Positions 45,857 through 56,359 of a stretch of 64,000 nt of DNA are shown here, piece after piece. Location: contig NZ_JAKGAR010000002.1 in the NCBI RefSeq assembly GCF_021532625.1, forward strand, positions 558,001-622,000, read 5' to 3'. The translations under genes were made by a program, and so were the position numbers. The DNA is from Octadecabacter algicola (GTDB lineage Bacteria; Pseudomonadota; Alphaproteobacteria; Rhodobacterales; Rhodobacteraceae). The notes under the pieces are model-generated. The model was not told the DNA's origin, did not search any database, and worked only from the letters and a program-made list of their open reading frames with translations. Numbering within the stretch: position 1 is the first letter of the stretch; every line of letters starts with the position of its first letter.

Positions 45857-45986
45857 ATTTGTTCCACTTATCTGGCTAAGGGTCAGACCCCATTTGGTGT
45901 ATGGGGTTGAGAATTCATTCAATCCCCTATTCTAAGCACCCACGCGGGGGATACAACCACTGCACCGATAAAAAGGAATCACTGCG

Positions 45987-46793
45987 ATGCACAGCAACAA
46001 GACAGATATGGGCGTTCGCCGTTTTGGCGCGGTGAATTGGCTGGGGACGTATACCCTGATCCGCCGTGAAATCCTGCGGTTTATGAACGTCTGGAGCCAG
46101 ACCATCATGGGCCCATTGGTGAACGCAGGCCTGTTTTTGTTGATCTTTACGATTGCGATTGGCCCGAACCGAGGTGACGTGATGGGGGTGCCGTTCATGC
46201 AGTTCCTTGCTCCGGGCATTTTGACGATGACAGTGATCCAGAACGCGTTTGCCAATACATCAAGTTCTCTGGCTTCAGCCAAGGTTGGTGGCAATATTGT
46301 TGATACCCTGATGCCGCCGCTTTCTGCGCTTGAACTGCTAATAGGTTATATCGGCGGGGCCGTGGCCCGTGGGATGATTGTTGCCGCTGTAATTGCCATT
46401 GGGGCAGTTTGGCTGATCGGCATGCCCATTCACCATCCCGTTTGGGCGCTGACATTTGTTCTGCTTGGGTCTGTTTTTATGGGCGGTTTGGGAATGATCG
46501 CCGGAGTGTTTGCGAATAAATTTGACCAGCTCTCGGCGATGACGAACTTTATCATTACGCCGCTCGCGTTCCTGTCCGGCACGTTCTACTCGATTGAGGC
46601 ATTGCCACCGGTCTTGCAAACTCTGTCCCACTGGAACCCGTTCTTTTACATCATCGACGGGGTGCGTTTTGGTACACTCGGCGTCAGTGACAGCAGCCCT
46701 TGGTTGGGCTTGGGAGTTGTGTCCCTCTGCGCGGCAGGAGTACTGGGGTTGGTCTGGTATTGGCTGAAGATCGGGTATCGACTAAAGGCCTAA
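45987..46793 (+). CDS. ABC-2 type transporter permease
   Basis: A 268-residue permease with six membrane helices and the ABC-2 signature in its last third (TPLAFLSGTFYSIEALP followed by NPFFYIIDGVR). Such subunits export polysaccharides, drugs or lipids with a separate ATPase. No ATP-binding gene adjoins it in this window, so the partner must be encoded elsewhere. Substrate is unknown. It ends in a shared stop tetramer with the next gene on the other strand. Confidence 0.9.
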   Translation: MHSNKTDMGVRRFGAVNWLGTYTLIRREILRFMNVWSQTIMGPLVNAGLFLLIFTIAIGPNRGDVMGVPFMQFLAPGILTMTVIQNAFANTSSSLASAKVGGNIVDTLMPPLSALELLIGYIGGAVARGMIVAAVIAIGAVWLIGMPIHHPVWALTFVLLGSVFMGGLGMIAGVFANKFDQLSAMTNFIITPLAFLSGTFYSIEALPPVLQTLSHWNPFFYIIDGVRFGTLGVSDSSPWLGLGVVSLCAAGVLGLVWYWLKIGYRLKA

Positions 46794-47224
46794 AGGCGCG
46801 CCACCTTGATGCCGCGTTCTTCGAACACGCGTGTGGTTTCTTTGATCGAGGGGAAGTTGTTCTCGTGCACGGCGAGACCACCCCCGTCCTTGAGGTACAG
46901 AACAAATTCCGTGCTGTCGCTGCGATTGTCAATTTTCAGATAATCAACGTTGGCGAGTGAGATTTCGTTGTTTTGCTGCTGTGGGGCAATGATCAAACGG
47001 TCTCCCGAAATCCGCAGACCTGAGATCGGGTTTGCGATCAGCGACCACAGCACCAACCCGAGGGTTGCGGCCAAAATGACCCAAAAAAAGATCGGCGCAG
47101 GTTCGCCCCACGCAACACCGATAAAGCCCAACACGCCCATTAAGACCAACCACATGACGGGTCGGCGTCCGCTTAGCTGATGTTCATAGTCTTCTGCCAT
47201 CCCCAGATTGAATCTGTTCTTCAT
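46790..47224 (-). CDS. Small membrane protein with C-terminal PH-like domain
   Basis: A 144-residue protein. Two transmembrane helices (about 23-40 and 44-62) precede a beta-rich domain starting at GLRISGDRLIIAPQQ, which reads like a bacterial PH-like domain. No function known. The start could be the ATG at 47224 or 47200. It lies downstream of the DMT transporter gene (16-base gap) and may be cotranscribed. Confidence 0.7.
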   Translation of the reverse strand: MKNRFNLGMAEDYEHQLSGRRPVMWLVLMGVLGFIGVAWGEPAPIFFWVILAATLGLVLWSLIANPISGLRISGDRLIIAPQQQNNEISLANVDYLKIDNRSDSTEFVLYLKDGGGLAVHENNFPSIKETTRVFEERGIKVARL

Positions 47225-47240
47225 GGCAACTTTTTGACAC

Positions 47241-48155
47241 CTATATTCGCCCGCCACCTGAATGGGGCACGCGCCGCAACCGATTGCGGTTCACAGTCTC
47301 GCGCCAAGCCAAAAGCGCGGCACCAGAGACAATGATAACCGCACCCAAGATGCTAACCCGGTCGGGAACCGCGCTGAAGATGGCCCAGTCATAAAGGGCG
47401 GCAAAGATCAGGGTCAGATAGCTGAACGGGGTCACAAACGACGCATCCGCCCGCGCCATCGCGTTGACGAAACAGGTTTGTGCGGCGGCCATCATCAATC
47501 CCAGCGCCGCCAGTGCGCCCCACTGTGCCAACGTGGGCTGGGCCCAAACCGCAACCGCCGCGATGGAAATTAGGATGCAGCCAATCAGGTTGTTGATCAG
47601 CAGAATTTGCATCGGCGGTTCCCGATTGGCCAGTTTTTTGATAAAGATAAGTTCCAGCCCCAACATCACCGCCGCGCCAAGTGCCAGCAGGGCCGCAATC
47701 TGAAATGTTTCAGGCCCCGGCCGCAACAAGATTACCGCGCCAAGGAAGGCCAATCCAGCGGCCAGCCATCGCCATGGTCCTACCTTTTCGCCCAAGAACG
47801 GAATGGCAAAGATCATCCCAAAGACGGGGTTTAGAAAACTAATCGCGGTCGCGTCTGCCAGCGGGATAAATGCCACCGCTGAAAACATCAACGTCACACC
47901 GATCGCACCGCAAAACGTTCGCGCGCCGTGCAGTTTCAAATTCGGGTTTGAGATTTTTGGCCGCATGACGGCGGCGACAACAAGCAGTCCCAGAAAGGCA
48001 AAAATGAACCTCCCTTGCGTGACCTGAAGCGGATGAAGTTTTGGCCCCAACGTGTCCGTGCCCAAAGCCTTGGCGGCCAAAGTCGTTCCTGCAATGAATA
48101 GGGTCGCAGTGACCATCAACAGAACGGCGGTAAGGGGTGCTTCTTTGTGAGACAT
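47241..48155 (-). CDS. DMT superfamily (EamA) transporter
   Basis: A protein of about 304 residues with ten predicted membrane helices in two EamA repeats. PLADATAISFLNPVFGMIFA and the matching second-half segment SFVTPFSYLTLIFAALYDW mark the repeats. Such proteins export amino acids, nucleotides or related metabolites; the substrate cannot be deduced. The ATG at 48155 is preferred over a GTG at 48170. Confidence 0.9.
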   Translation of the reverse strand: MSHKEAPLTAVLLMVTATLFIAGTTLAAKALGTDTLGPKLHPLQVTQGRFIFAFLGLLVVAAVMRPKISNPNLKLHGARTFCGAIGVTLMFSAVAFIPLADATAISFLNPVFGMIFAIPFLGEKVGPWRWLAAGLAFLGAVILLRPGPETFQIAALLALGAAVMLGLELIFIKKLANREPPMQILLINNLIGCILISIAAVAVWAQPTLAQWGALAALGLMMAAAQTCFVNAMARADASFVTPFSYLTLIFAALYDWAIFSAVPDRVSILGAVIIVSGAALLAWRETVNRNRLRRVPHSGGGRI

Positions 48156-48235
48156 ATCTTGCAATGTCACGGCTCTTGTCTTGGATCAAGGCACGAGTCT
48201 TGGGGGCGTGATACCGGAAGTTGAAGGAGTTCCAA

Positions 48236-48733
48236 ATGCCTGCCGCAACGAACAAAGCCGACCTCATCGAAGTAACCGAAAAGGACTATGCCAAGCTGCG
48301 CGCCGTCATGGCCAAGGTTACGCCAGATCAGGCGATGCGCAAGCGCGGGGATGATACGTCTATTAAGGACATCGTTGGTCACCGCGCTCATTGGATTGCG
48401 TTGTTTCTGAGGTGGTATCGGGAGGGACAAGCGGGCGTCGACGTTCAAATCCCGGCCAAAGGGTACAAATGGAACCAACTCAAAGCCTACAATGCGGCAC
48501 TACGTGAAGTTCAAAGCGGCATGACTTGGGCGCAAGCTTGCGATCAGTTGGACGCAAACCACACCAAACTTGTCCAATTTATCAATTCTCTTCCCTGCGA
48601 TGATCTTTATGGCGCCCCAATGAAGGGCGGCAATAATGCGTGGACAACCGGGCGCTGGGCAGAGGCCGCTGGGCCATCGCACTATCGATCAGCAGCGAAA
48701 TGGATTCGTGCCTGTTTGCGGGCTGACGGTTAA
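48236..48733 (+). CDS. ClbS/DfsB family four-helix bundle protein
   Basis: A 165-residue protein of the ClbS/DfsB (DUF1706-type) family. ClbS protects colibactin producers from their own genotoxin, and DfsB is a related four-helix bundle protein; most homologues have no known ligand. SIKDIVGHRAHWIALFLRWYREG and IPAKGYKWNQLKAYN are typical. GAAGGAGT lies well placed before the ATG. A degenerate FNR-like sequence (TTGTCTTGGATCAA, 48177-48190) lies between it and the divergent transporter gene. Confidence 0.85.
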   Translation: MPAATNKADLIEVTEKDYAKLRAVMAKVTPDQAMRKRGDDTSIKDIVGHRAHWIALFLRWYREGQAGVDVQIPAKGYKWNQLKAYNAALREVQSGMTWAQACDQLDANHTKLVQFINSLPCDDLYGAPMKGGNNAWTTGRWAEAAGPSHYRSAAKWIRACLRADG

Positions 48734-48953
48734 ACCAATTTGGCTGGTATCCGCTCTTGCCAAGCTTGCGCCTTTTCCCCTAAAACGGCCCCATGAAGAT
48801 GAATTTGACACAGACAGAAAACCGACGCCGACGCTGATCTATTGATCCGTTTCGCGACCTCTGTTGTCTAAATTCCTTCTACATTCCTCACATCGTTGAC
48901 TTTTGGCCCGCGCTCACGCACCTAAGGGCCTTCATTTTGAAAAGGGTGATCCC

Positions 48954-50135
48954 ATGATCAATTCTGTCCTTCCGACCTATAACCGCGCCCCGCTGACCTT
49001 TGTCAGTGGTGAAGGCACTTGGCTGGTTGAGGCAGATGGCCGACGTTTTCTGGATTTCGGCGCTGGTATTGCTGTGAATTCGCTGGGCCATGCAAACCCT
49101 GAACTGGTCGCGGCATTGACGGATCAAGCGGGCAAGCTTTGGCACACGTCCAATCTTTATCACATCGAACCCCAGCAAAAGTTGGCGGATATGTTGGTTG
49201 AACATACGTTTGCCGATACCGTTTTCTTTACCAATTCTGGGACGGAAGCCTGTGAGTTGGCTGTGAAAATGGCGCGGAAATACCACTTTGACAAAGGCGT
49301 ACCGGACCGCACCGACATCATCACTTTTGATGGTTCGTTTCATGGCCGCTCCGCTGCGGGGATCGCCGCTGCTGGGTCCGAAAAGATGACCAAGGGGTTC
49401 GGTCCGCTTTTGCCGGATTTCATCCACTTGCCGTTCGGGGACCATGACGCCCTGACTGAGGCTGCAAAATCGCCTACGGTGGGTGCGATTTTGGTTGAAC
49501 CGATCTTGGGCGAAGGTGGCATCATCCCGCTTCCGGATGCTTGCCTTAAGGGGCTGCGCGATCTGTGCGATGAACACGGTATCCTGATGATCTTGGACGA
49601 AGTTCAATGTGGCGTTGGTCGCACTGGCAAACTGTTTGCCCATGAATGGGCAGGGGTGACGCCAGATATCATGATGGTCGCCAAAGGTATTGGCGGTGGC
49701 TTTCCTCTTGGTGCGGTTCTTGCGACTGAGGACGCAAGCTCAGGCATGACTGCAGGCACACATGGGTCGACTTATGGCGGTAACCCGTTGGCCTGTGCCG
49801 TTGGATGTAAAGTGATGGAGATCGTTTCCGACCCCGCCTTCCTTACTGAGGTAAACCGCAAGGCCGGTTTGCTGCGCCAAAAACTTGAAGGGCTGGTTGC
49901 AGGCCATCCGACAGTGTTTGAACAGGTGCGAGGCGCTGGCCTAATGCTTGGCATCAAGTGCCATGCGACCAACATGGACGTTGTTACCGCTGCCTACGGC
50001 CAAGAACTGCTTACCGTACCAGCGGCAGACAATGCGATCCGCCTTTTGCCGCCGCTCAATCTGACGGACGCTGAAATTGATGATGCCGTCGCCCGCCTTG
50101 AACGAGCCGCCACAGAGGTCGCCTCGGCAATTTAA
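48954..50135 (+). CDS. argD: Acetylornithine aminotransferase
   Basis: A 393-residue class III PLP aminotransferase making N-acetylornithine in arginine synthesis. [17 protein letters not shown] binds the cofactor phosphate. [18 protein letters not shown] holds the cofactor Asp, and [15 protein letters not shown] the PLP-binding Lys. The ATG at 48954 follows AAGGGTGA; the upstream frame to 48903 is discarded. argF follows 107 bases later with a matching promoterless layout, suggesting an argD-argF operon. Confidence 0.95.
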   Translation: MINSVLPTYNRAPLTFVSGEGTWLVEADGRRFLDFGAGIAVNSLGHANPELVAALTDQAGKLWHTSNLYHIEPQQKLADMLVEHTFADTVFFTNSGTEACELAVKMARKYHFDKGVPDRTDIITFDGSFHGRSAAGIAAAGSEKMTKGFGPLLPDFIHLPFGDHDALTEAAKSPTVGAILVEPILGEGGIIPLPDACLKGLRDLCDEHGILMILDEVQCGVGRTGKLFAHEWAGVTPDIMMVAKGIGGGFPLGAVLATEDASSGMTAGTHGSTYGGNPLACAVGCKVMEIVSDPAFLTEVNRKAGLLRQKLEGLVAGHPTVFEQVRGAGLMLGIKCHATNMDVVTAAYGQELLTVPAADNAIRLLPPLNLTDAEIDDAVARLERAATEVASAI

Positions 50136-50242
50136 CGAAATCTTTTCAAACCCTTTTTGCCCCAGCCTTTGTTTCACAAAGACTTCAGGGGTTTACGCAA
50201 GACGGGGCCAGCCCCCATCTGCACCAATCAAAAGCGAAACCT

Positions 50243-51148
50243 ATGACCCACTTTCTTGATATTCACAAAACAGACGCCGACGATCTACGCGGCATAATCG
50301 ACAATGCCACCGCAATGAAATCTGCCCGCCAAGGCCAGCCCAAGGGCACGCCAGACGCTGACCAGCCGCTCGCGGGGCATATGGTTGCGTTGATCTTTGA
50401 AAAACCATCGACGCGGACGCGCATTTCGTTTGATGTCGGTGTGCGCCAAATGGGTGGCGAAACCATGGTTCTGTCCGGCTCTGACATGCAGTTGGGCCAC
50501 GGCGAGACCATCGCGGATACGGCACGTGTCTTATCGCGTTACGTTGACCTGATCATGATCCGCACATTCGAAGAACAAACTCTTCTGGAAATGGCAGAAT
50601 ATGCGTCTGTGCCTGTGATCAATGGTCTGACGGACCGCACGCACCCCTGCCAGATCATGGCGGACATCATGACGTTCGAAGAACACAACGGCCCTATCAA
50701 AGGCAAGAAAGTCGTCTGGTCAGGTGACGGCAACAACGTCTTTGCCAGCTTTGCCCACGCTGCAAAACAATTCGACTTTGATCTCGTGTTTACGGGCCCA
50801 GAAACGCTGCAGCCAGAGGCCGCGCTGGACGGGTTATACACGACAGTGCGTGACCCCAACGAAGCGGTGCAAGGTGCTGACCTTGTGGTCACAGACACTT
50901 GGGTTTCCATGCACGATCCACAATCTGCCCGCGAACGCCGTCACAACCAGCTGCGTGGCTATCAGGTGAATGCAGACCTGATGGGGCAAGCCAAATCTGA
51001 TGCGCTGTTCATGCACTGCTTGCCTGCTCACCGCGACGACGAAGCTACGTCCGAAGTTATGGATGGTCCCAATTCGGTGATCTGGGACGAGGCTGAGAAC
51101 CGTTTACACGCGCAAAAGGCAATTATGCGTTTCTGTCTCAATAAGTAG
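50243..51148 (+). CDS. argF: Ornithine carbamoyltransferase
   Basis: A 301-residue anabolic OTCase that joins carbamoyl phosphate (made by CarAB) to ornithine, giving citrulline. [15 protein letters not shown] binds carbamoyl phosphate (STRTR), [11 protein letters not shown] the same phosphate, and [12 protein letters not shown] is the ornithine-domain HCLP motif. It lies directly behind argD in the same direction. The 107-base gap contains a CTTTGT/ACAAAG hairpin but no clear terminator. Confidence 0.97.
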   Translation: MTHFLDIHKTDADDLRGIIDNATAMKSARQGQPKGTPDADQPLAGHMVALIFEKPSTRTRISFDVGVRQMGGETMVLSGSDMQLGHGETIADTARVLSRYVDLIMIRTFEEQTLLEMAEYASVPVINGLTDRTHPCQIMADIMTFEEHNGPIKGKKVVWSGDGNNVFASFAHAAKQFDFDLVFTGPETLQPEAALDGLYTTVRDPNEAVQGADLVVTDTWVSMHDPQSARERRHNQLRGYQVNADLMGQAKSDALFMHCLPAHRDDEATSEVMDGPNSVIWDEAENRLHAQKAIMRFCLNK

Positions 51149-51218
51149 TGTTTGGTGTCACATGGCGGCATGCGTCCGTCCGTTCTAGCAAGTAGCCATT
51201 TCTGGGGAAGGACCCATC

Positions 51219-52628
51219 ATGTCGGACACCGCAACACTAGGCCTGTTTGGCCTTGGGACGATGGGCAGCGCGCTGTCGCTGAACATCCTCGAGAAAGGCT
51301 TTACGCTGCACGTTTCGAACCGAGAGATCGAGATGACACAGGATTTTGTGGTTGAGGCCGCCGCCGAAGACCTAAGCGGTACCTTAATCGCAAGCGACAC
51401 CCTTGTTGAGATGGTCGCCGCGATGCCCGTGCCCCGTGCCATTATCATGATGATCCCTGCAGGTGCGCCCGTGGATGACACCATCGCAACCCTAACGCCG
51501 CTGTTGGCGCAGGGGGACACGATCATCGATGCCGGAAATTCCGATTACCGCGAGACCCGACGTCGTACTTTGGCGGCCGAAAAAGCGGGCCTGACTTATA
51601 TCGGTATGGGCGTTTCCGGCGGCGAGAATGGTGCGCGTCATGGCCCATCCATGATGGTTGGGGGAACACCTGCCGCTTGGGGTGCGATCCGGCCCGTGAT
51701 CGAAGCGATCGCGGCCAAGTTTCAAGGCGCGCCTTGTGCCGACCACCTTGGTCCAGACGGGGCAGGGCATTTCGTCAAGACCGTACACAACGGCATCGAA
51801 TACGCAGATATGCAGCTTATCGCGGAGGTCTATGGCCTGATGCGGTATGGATGCGGCCAGTCCCCCGATGAGATCGGTCAAGTCTTTGAGCGCTGGAATG
51901 AGGGCCGCCTGAAAAGCTATCTGGTCGAGATTTCTGGCAAAGTGCTGCAAGCAAAGGATTCTGAAACGGGCAAGCCTGCTGTGGATGTCATCCTCGATTC
52001 CGCCGGTCAAAAAGGAACGGGCCGCTGGACGGCGATTGAAGCGATCCAATTGGGGCGGTCTGCCAATGTCATCGAAGCGGCTGTTGCAGCACGCGCTTGG
52101 TCAACACAGGTGCACAAGCGCAGCGTGGGTGCTGAACTCTTTGGTGCTCAGAACGAAGCGTTTGGAGTTTCCGAAGAAGATCTGGAAGTTGCTCTATTGT
52201 GTGGTCGGATCATGTCTTACGCGCAGGGGTTTTCCATTCTGGATGCGGCCAGTCAGGAATTTGATTGGTCGGTCGATCACGCGAGGGTGGCTGAAGTTTG
52301 GCGGGCGGGATGTATCATTCGTTCTGCCATGCTTGACGACATCGCAGCCGCGTTCCGAAGTGGCCTGCCTGAAGGGGAATTGATCTTTGCGCCAAGGTTC
52401 GTATCACTTTTGAAGGCTGCAGCGCCAAGCTTGCGGCGGGTCGTGTCAGCGGCCTTAACGGCAGGCCACGCGGTGCCAGCACTGACATCTGCACTGACGT
52501 TCTTTGACACAATGCGCACTAAGCGCGGGACGACGGATTTGGTTCAAGCGCAACGTGATTTCTTTGGGCGTCACGGGTTTGAACGCTTGGATGGACGTGT
52601 CGGTCAACATGGGCCGTGGTGGGATTGA
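51219..52628 (+). CDS. gnd: 6-phosphogluconate dehydrogenase, decarboxylating
   Basis: A 469-residue enzyme of the oxidative pentose phosphate pathway, turning 6-phosphogluconate into ribulose 5-phosphate, CO2 and NADPH. The Rossmann motif GLFGLGTMGSAL is at the N-terminus. GMGVSGGENGARHGPSMMVGG and KTVHNGIEYADMQLIAEVY carry the catalytic Lys and substrate contacts. The length is that of the long, dimeric form. Start is fixed by GGGGAAGGA before the ATG. Confidence 0.96.
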   Translation: MSDTATLGLFGLGTMGSALSLNILEKGFTLHVSNREIEMTQDFVVEAAAEDLSGTLIASDTLVEMVAAMPVPRAIIMMIPAGAPVDDTIATLTPLLAQGDTIIDAGNSDYRETRRRTLAAEKAGLTYIGMGVSGGENGARHGPSMMVGGTPAAWGAIRPVIEAIAAKFQGAPCADHLGPDGAGHFVKTVHNGIEYADMQLIAEVYGLMRYGCGQSPDEIGQVFERWNEGRLKSYLVEISGKVLQAKDSETGKPAVDVILDSAGQKGTGRWTAIEAIQLGRSANVIEAAVAARAWSTQVHKRSVGAELFGAQNEAFGVSEEDLEVALLCGRIMSYAQGFSILDAASQEFDWSVDHARVAEVWRAGCIIRSAMLDDIAAAFRSGLPEGELIFAPRFVSLLKAAAPSLRRVVSAALTAGHAVPALTSALTFFDTMRTKRGTTDLVQAQRDFFGRHGFERLDGRVGQHGPWWD

Positions 52629-52673
52629 AGTAGGTCGGATGATCTGACGATCAGCGCTTGCAGCGGGCGGCGG

Positions 52674-52690
52674 GCGCCCCTGCGGGGCGC
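52674..52690. repeat. GC-rich hairpin between gnd and hrpB
   Basis: Seven-base arms GCGCCCC and GGGGCGC around TGC, in the 72-base gap where the two convergent genes meet. Without a T run on either side it may still serve both mRNAs as a 3' stop structure. Confidence 0.45.
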
Positions 52691-52700
52691 AATCGCAACA

Positions 52701-55115
52701 TCATTTACGTGGTTTCGATCTGGGCTTTGCGCGAAGTGTTGGATCTTCCTGTGTTGGGTCTTCAGGCCACGGGTGGCGCGGGTAGCGACCGCGCATGTCT
52801 TTACGGACGTCTGCGTAGCTCGAGGCCCAGAAACCCGGCACATCCATGGTGGTTTGGATTGGTTTTTGACCCGGGGACAGGAAGGTGACGCGCAGGGGGC
52901 GACCTGCGACCACCGGATGACGTATGGTGCCAAACATTTCCTGTAAACGCAGCGTGATTTCAGGGGCTTCGCTGCTGTAGTCAATCGGAGTCTGACGGCC
53001 CAAAGGGGTGGTGAATTGTGCCGGGGCTTGGGCGTCAACGGCTTGCATTTGATCCCAAGTCAGGATCGCACGCAGAGCGGGCAGGGCGTCAAAGGCTTTC
53101 CATTGCGCAGTTGTTTGTACTTTAGTGAGGTGCGGGAGAAGCCAGTCTTCAAGGGTGTTCAGTAGGGTTTCGTCGTTTAGGTCCGGCAGTTCCGGTTGCA
53201 CGGCACGCACGAGTGCGACGCGGGCGCGGAAGCGTTCAGCAGCGGCGTTGAACTTTAGGCCAACCTCTCGGATGCCGGCCAGCATTGCGGTGGCGATGGC
53301 CTCATCAGGGGCATCGTTCCAGCGGATGTCGGACAGGATAACCGAGCCTATACGGTCTTGGGTCCGCGCCTGAACACGGCCGTCGCGTTTGGACCAATGG
53401 CAAGTGTTTATGGTCTCGATCCTGTCGGCTGCTACGCGGCGCACATCGCTTTCCGAAATCGGAAGGGCGGCACGAATTTTGGCCTCGCGCGGGTTTCCGT
53501 CTGTGTCTGTCACCACAAGATAGGGCTGCCCTGCCAAGGGATCGGCTGCATCCATTACGGCCCCTTTGCCGCTTGATAGGACAAACCTTGGAGCCTCGCC
53601 CTTGCGGCGCTGGGCGACGCGGTCAGGGTAGGCGAAGGCCGCGTAGATTTCGGGTGGTTCAGTGGGGAGCTGTGGCACCGATTTGGCAAGGCGCTTTGCC
53701 TCTTGGCGTACCCGTGCGAGGGCGCCTTGGTGTAACGTGTAGGGGGTGCGTTCGCCGTTTAGCGCTTTGACCCGCCAAGATAAATCAGCGGGTGCGCCCT
53801 TTAGGATGTCCCGTTCCGACAGCAATGCAGCGAGGGGGGCGGCAGATTTTCCGCCCGTCACCACCATATGGCCCAAGCGCGGATGCACGGGTAGTTTTGC
53901 GAGGGCGCGTCCGTGCTTTGTGATGCGGCCGTCTTTCAGCGCGCCGAGTGCGCCTAGCAACTCTTGTGCCTCTCGAAGTGTGCCTTCGGGCGGGGGCGTC
54001 AAGAAGGGGAGGGTTTCGCTGCCCCACACGGCCAGTTCAAGCGCTAGCCCTGTTAGATCGGCCGCCTCGATCTCGGCTGGGGCAAACCCGATCAGGGCGC
54101 CATCTTCACCTTTGGACCACAGTTTATAAGCGACCCCTTCTGCGACACGGCCTGCACGACCCGCGCGTTGGGTCGCTTCGGCGCGAGTGACGCGTTCTGT
54201 CACCAATCTGGACATGCCCGAACCGGCATCAAATCGTGCTCGTCGTGCGCGGCCCCCATCGACAACGACTCGTATGTCTTCGATCGTTAACGACGTTTCT
54301 GCGATCGAGGTGGATAAGACCACTTTGCGGCCAGACGACACAGGTGCAATCGCCGCGCGTTGATCTTTGAACGGCAAGGCCCCGAACAGGGGGCGTACGG
54401 TACAATCTGCTGGTAATCGGCCATCTAGCAAACCCTGCACACGGCGAATTTCACCTTCTCCAGGGAGGAAAACCAACACACCACCGCCTGTTTCACCGAC
54501 CGCCTCTGTGACCAAATCCGCCACGGCGGTTTCATACCGCACTTCTTTGCGTAGTGGTCTGTCCAACCATTTTACGTCTACCGGAAACGCACGCCCTTGA
54601 GACGTGACGACGTCTGCGTTGATCAGTTCCGCCACGGGGCCAGCATCTAGTGTGGCAGACATGACAATAAGCGCCAGATCAGGTCGCAACGCTTCGCGGA
54701 TTTCAAGGGTGAGCGCCAGGCCAAGATCGGCATTCAGTGATCTTTCGTGGAATTCGTCAAAGATCACCGCCCCGATGCCCGTCAACTCGGGGTCGCTTTG
54801 GATCATGCGGGTTAGGATGCCTTCAGTGACGACTTCGATCTTGGTGCCTGCGATGCTATCGCCGCGCATCCGGTAACCGACGGTCTGACCTATCGGTTCG
54901 CCCAATTGCTGGGCCAGTCTTTCGGCGGCGGCACGGGCTGCCAGTCGGCGCGGTTCCAGCATCACGATCTTGCCCGTGATGTCACGCCGAATGGCCAAAG
55001 GCACACGGCTGGTCTTACCGGCACCGGGCGGCGCTTGCAGTACGACGCATCCACGCCCCCGCAACGCCGCGAGCAGGTCGTCAATGACGTCATCAATGGG
55101 CAAAGCATCACTCAT
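52701..55115 (-). CDS. hrpB: ATP-dependent helicase HrpB
   Basis: A DEAH-type RNA helicase of about 804 residues. Walker A is APPGAGKTSRVP, Walker B is FDEFHERS (DEFH), motif III is MSATLD, and motif VI AEATQRAGRAGRVAEG is intact. The C-terminal HrpB-specific domain covers the last 120 residues and ends in a basic tail. HrpB is widespread in proteobacteria, but its RNA targets are mostly unknown. The ATG at 55115 follows GAAGGG; an upstream extension to 55148 is unlikely. Confidence 0.95.
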   Translation of the reverse strand: MSDALPIDDVIDDLLAALRGRGCVVLQAPPGAGKTSRVPLAIRRDITGKIVMLEPRRLAARAAAERLAQQLGEPIGQTVGYRMRGDSIAGTKIEVVTEGILTRMIQSDPELTGIGAVIFDEFHERSLNADLGLALTLEIREALRPDLALIVMSATLDAGPVAELINADVVTSQGRAFPVDVKWLDRPLRKEVRYETAVADLVTEAVGETGGGVLVFLPGEGEIRRVQGLLDGRLPADCTVRPLFGALPFKDQRAAIAPVSSGRKVVLSTSIAETSLTIEDIRVVVDGGRARRARFDAGSGMSRLVTERVTRAEATQRAGRAGRVAEGVAYKLWSKGEDGALIGFAPAEIEAADLTGLALELAVWGSETLPFLTPPPEGTLREAQELLGALGALKDGRITKHGRALAKLPVHPRLGHMVVTGGKSAAPLAALLSERDILKGAPADLSWRVKALNGERTPYTLHQGALARVRQEAKRLAKSVPQLPTEPPEIYAAFAYPDRVAQRRKGEAPRFVLSSGKGAVMDAADPLAGQPYLVVTDTDGNPREAKIRAALPISESDVRRVAADRIETINTCHWSKRDGRVQARTQDRIGSVILSDIRWNDAPDEAIATAMLAGIREVGLKFNAAAERFRARVALVRAVQPELPDLNDETLLNTLEDWLLPHLTKVQTTAQWKAFDALPALRAILTWDQMQAVDAQAPAQFTTPLGRQTPIDYSSEAPEITLRLQEMFGTIRHPVVAGRPLRVTFLSPGQKPIQTTMDVPGFWASSYADVRKDMRGRYPRHPWPEDPTQEDPTLRAKPRSKPRK

Positions 55116-55195
55116 CCGCCCTTCATCTGGCCAAATAACCCCAAACACAACCGCCCTGTCTGGACGAGAGCCAACAGTCTGCGCATAAAGCGACT

Positions 55196-56191
55196 ATGGA
55201 TATTGCCGAAACCGCCCAGAAAATCCGCGCTGGAGATCGCCGTGCGCTGGCCCGTGCCATCACTTTGGTCGAGAGCACCCGTTCGCAAGATCGGGATGTT
55301 GCCGCTGAATTGCTTTCGGAGTTGGGGACTAAAACCCAAGCCCTGCGCATCGGGCTGTCCGGCACGCCGGGTGTTGGTAAGTCCACATTTATCGAATCCT
55401 TTGGCCGAATGCTGACAGGGCAGGGGCTACGCGTCGCCGTTCTGGCTGTGGACCCAAGCTCAACCCGATCTGGCGGATCGATCTTGGGGGATAAGACCCG
55501 CATGGATTTGCTGTCGCGCGATCCGAATGCCTTTATCCGGCCATCCCCGAGCCAGTCGCAATTGGGCGGCGTTGCGCGGCGCACCCGTGAAGCGATCGCC
55601 CTATGCGAAGCGGCGAAATTTGATGTGGTGCTGATTGAGACGGTTGGGGTTGGGCAGTCTGAAACGGCAGTGGCGGAAATGTCTGATATTTTCTTGCTCT
55701 TGCTTGCGCCCGCTGGCGGGGATGAACTGCAGGGCGTCAAACGGGGGATTATGGAAACCTGCGATATGATCCTTGTGAATAAGGCCGATGGCGATTTGAA
55801 ATCACAAGCGACGCGCACTTGTGCTGACTATGCCGGTGCCTTGCGGCTTATGCGTAAACGCCCGCAAGATCCCGATGATTTCCCCAAGGCTGTAGCTGTT
55901 TCCGCCCTTGAAGAGAACGGAATCACGGCTGCTTGGGAGGAAATGCAAACGCTTGCTAAATGGCGCAAAGACAATGGCGTTTGGGACGCACGCCGCACGC
56001 AGCAAGCACGGTTCTGGTTCCAAGAAGAAGTCCGCGCGGGGCTTCTGTCTCGCCTGACATCCGATGCCAGCGTGAAACAGCAACTTTCGACATTGGAAGA
56101 AGATGTTTCTAATGGTAAAATTGGACCTGCGCAGGCTGCCGACACCCTGATTGCTCAGCTATTTGCGCAATCCGCACCCAAGTCGCGCTGA
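55196..56191 (+). CDS. meaB: MeaB, methylmalonyl-CoA mutase G-protein chaperone
   Basis: A 331-residue G3E GTPase that loads and protects the adenosylcobalamin cofactor of methylmalonyl-CoA (or ethylmalonyl-CoA) mutase. [15 protein letters not shown] is the P-loop, [16 protein letters not shown] switch regions, and [10 protein letters not shown] the base-recognition NKAD. The C-terminal part forms the dimer arm. The mutase gene is not here, but mce at 23 kb belongs to the same pathway. Confidence 0.95.
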   Translation: MDIAETAQKIRAGDRRALARAITLVESTRSQDRDVAAELLSELGTKTQALRIGLSGTPGVGKSTFIESFGRMLTGQGLRVAVLAVDPSSTRSGGSILGDKTRMDLLSRDPNAFIRPSPSQSQLGGVARRTREAIALCEAAKFDVVLIETVGVGQSETAVAEMSDIFLLLLAPAGGDELQGVKRGIMETCDMILVNKADGDLKSQATRTCADYAGALRLMRKRPQDPDDFPKAVAVSALEENGITAAWEEMQTLAKWRKDNGVWDARRTQQARFWFQEEVRAGLLSRLTSDASVKQQLSTLEEDVSNGKIGPAQAADTLIAQLFAQSAPKSR

Positions 56192-56229
56192 AAACGCCAC
56201 GGCATAGGCGTCATTTTGGGGGAAACGGG

Positions 56230-56258
56230 TTGACGGGGGCAAGGAATCCTCCTAATTC
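56230..56258 (+). promoter_or_regulatory. Putative rpmB promoter
   Basis: TTGACG (56230-56235) and TAATTC (56253-56258) are spaced by exactly 17 bases and lie about 100 bases before the rpmB ATG. This is the best-looking sigma-70 promoter in the neighbourhood. Confidence 0.5.
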
Positions 56259-56359
56259 CCGCCAAATGAATTCAGGCCTTGCTGCGTGCGGGGCCTAACA
56301 GGTTTGATAGAACGGGTCGCGCACGATGTAGCTGGCCCTTGATAAACAAGGAAAACGCC

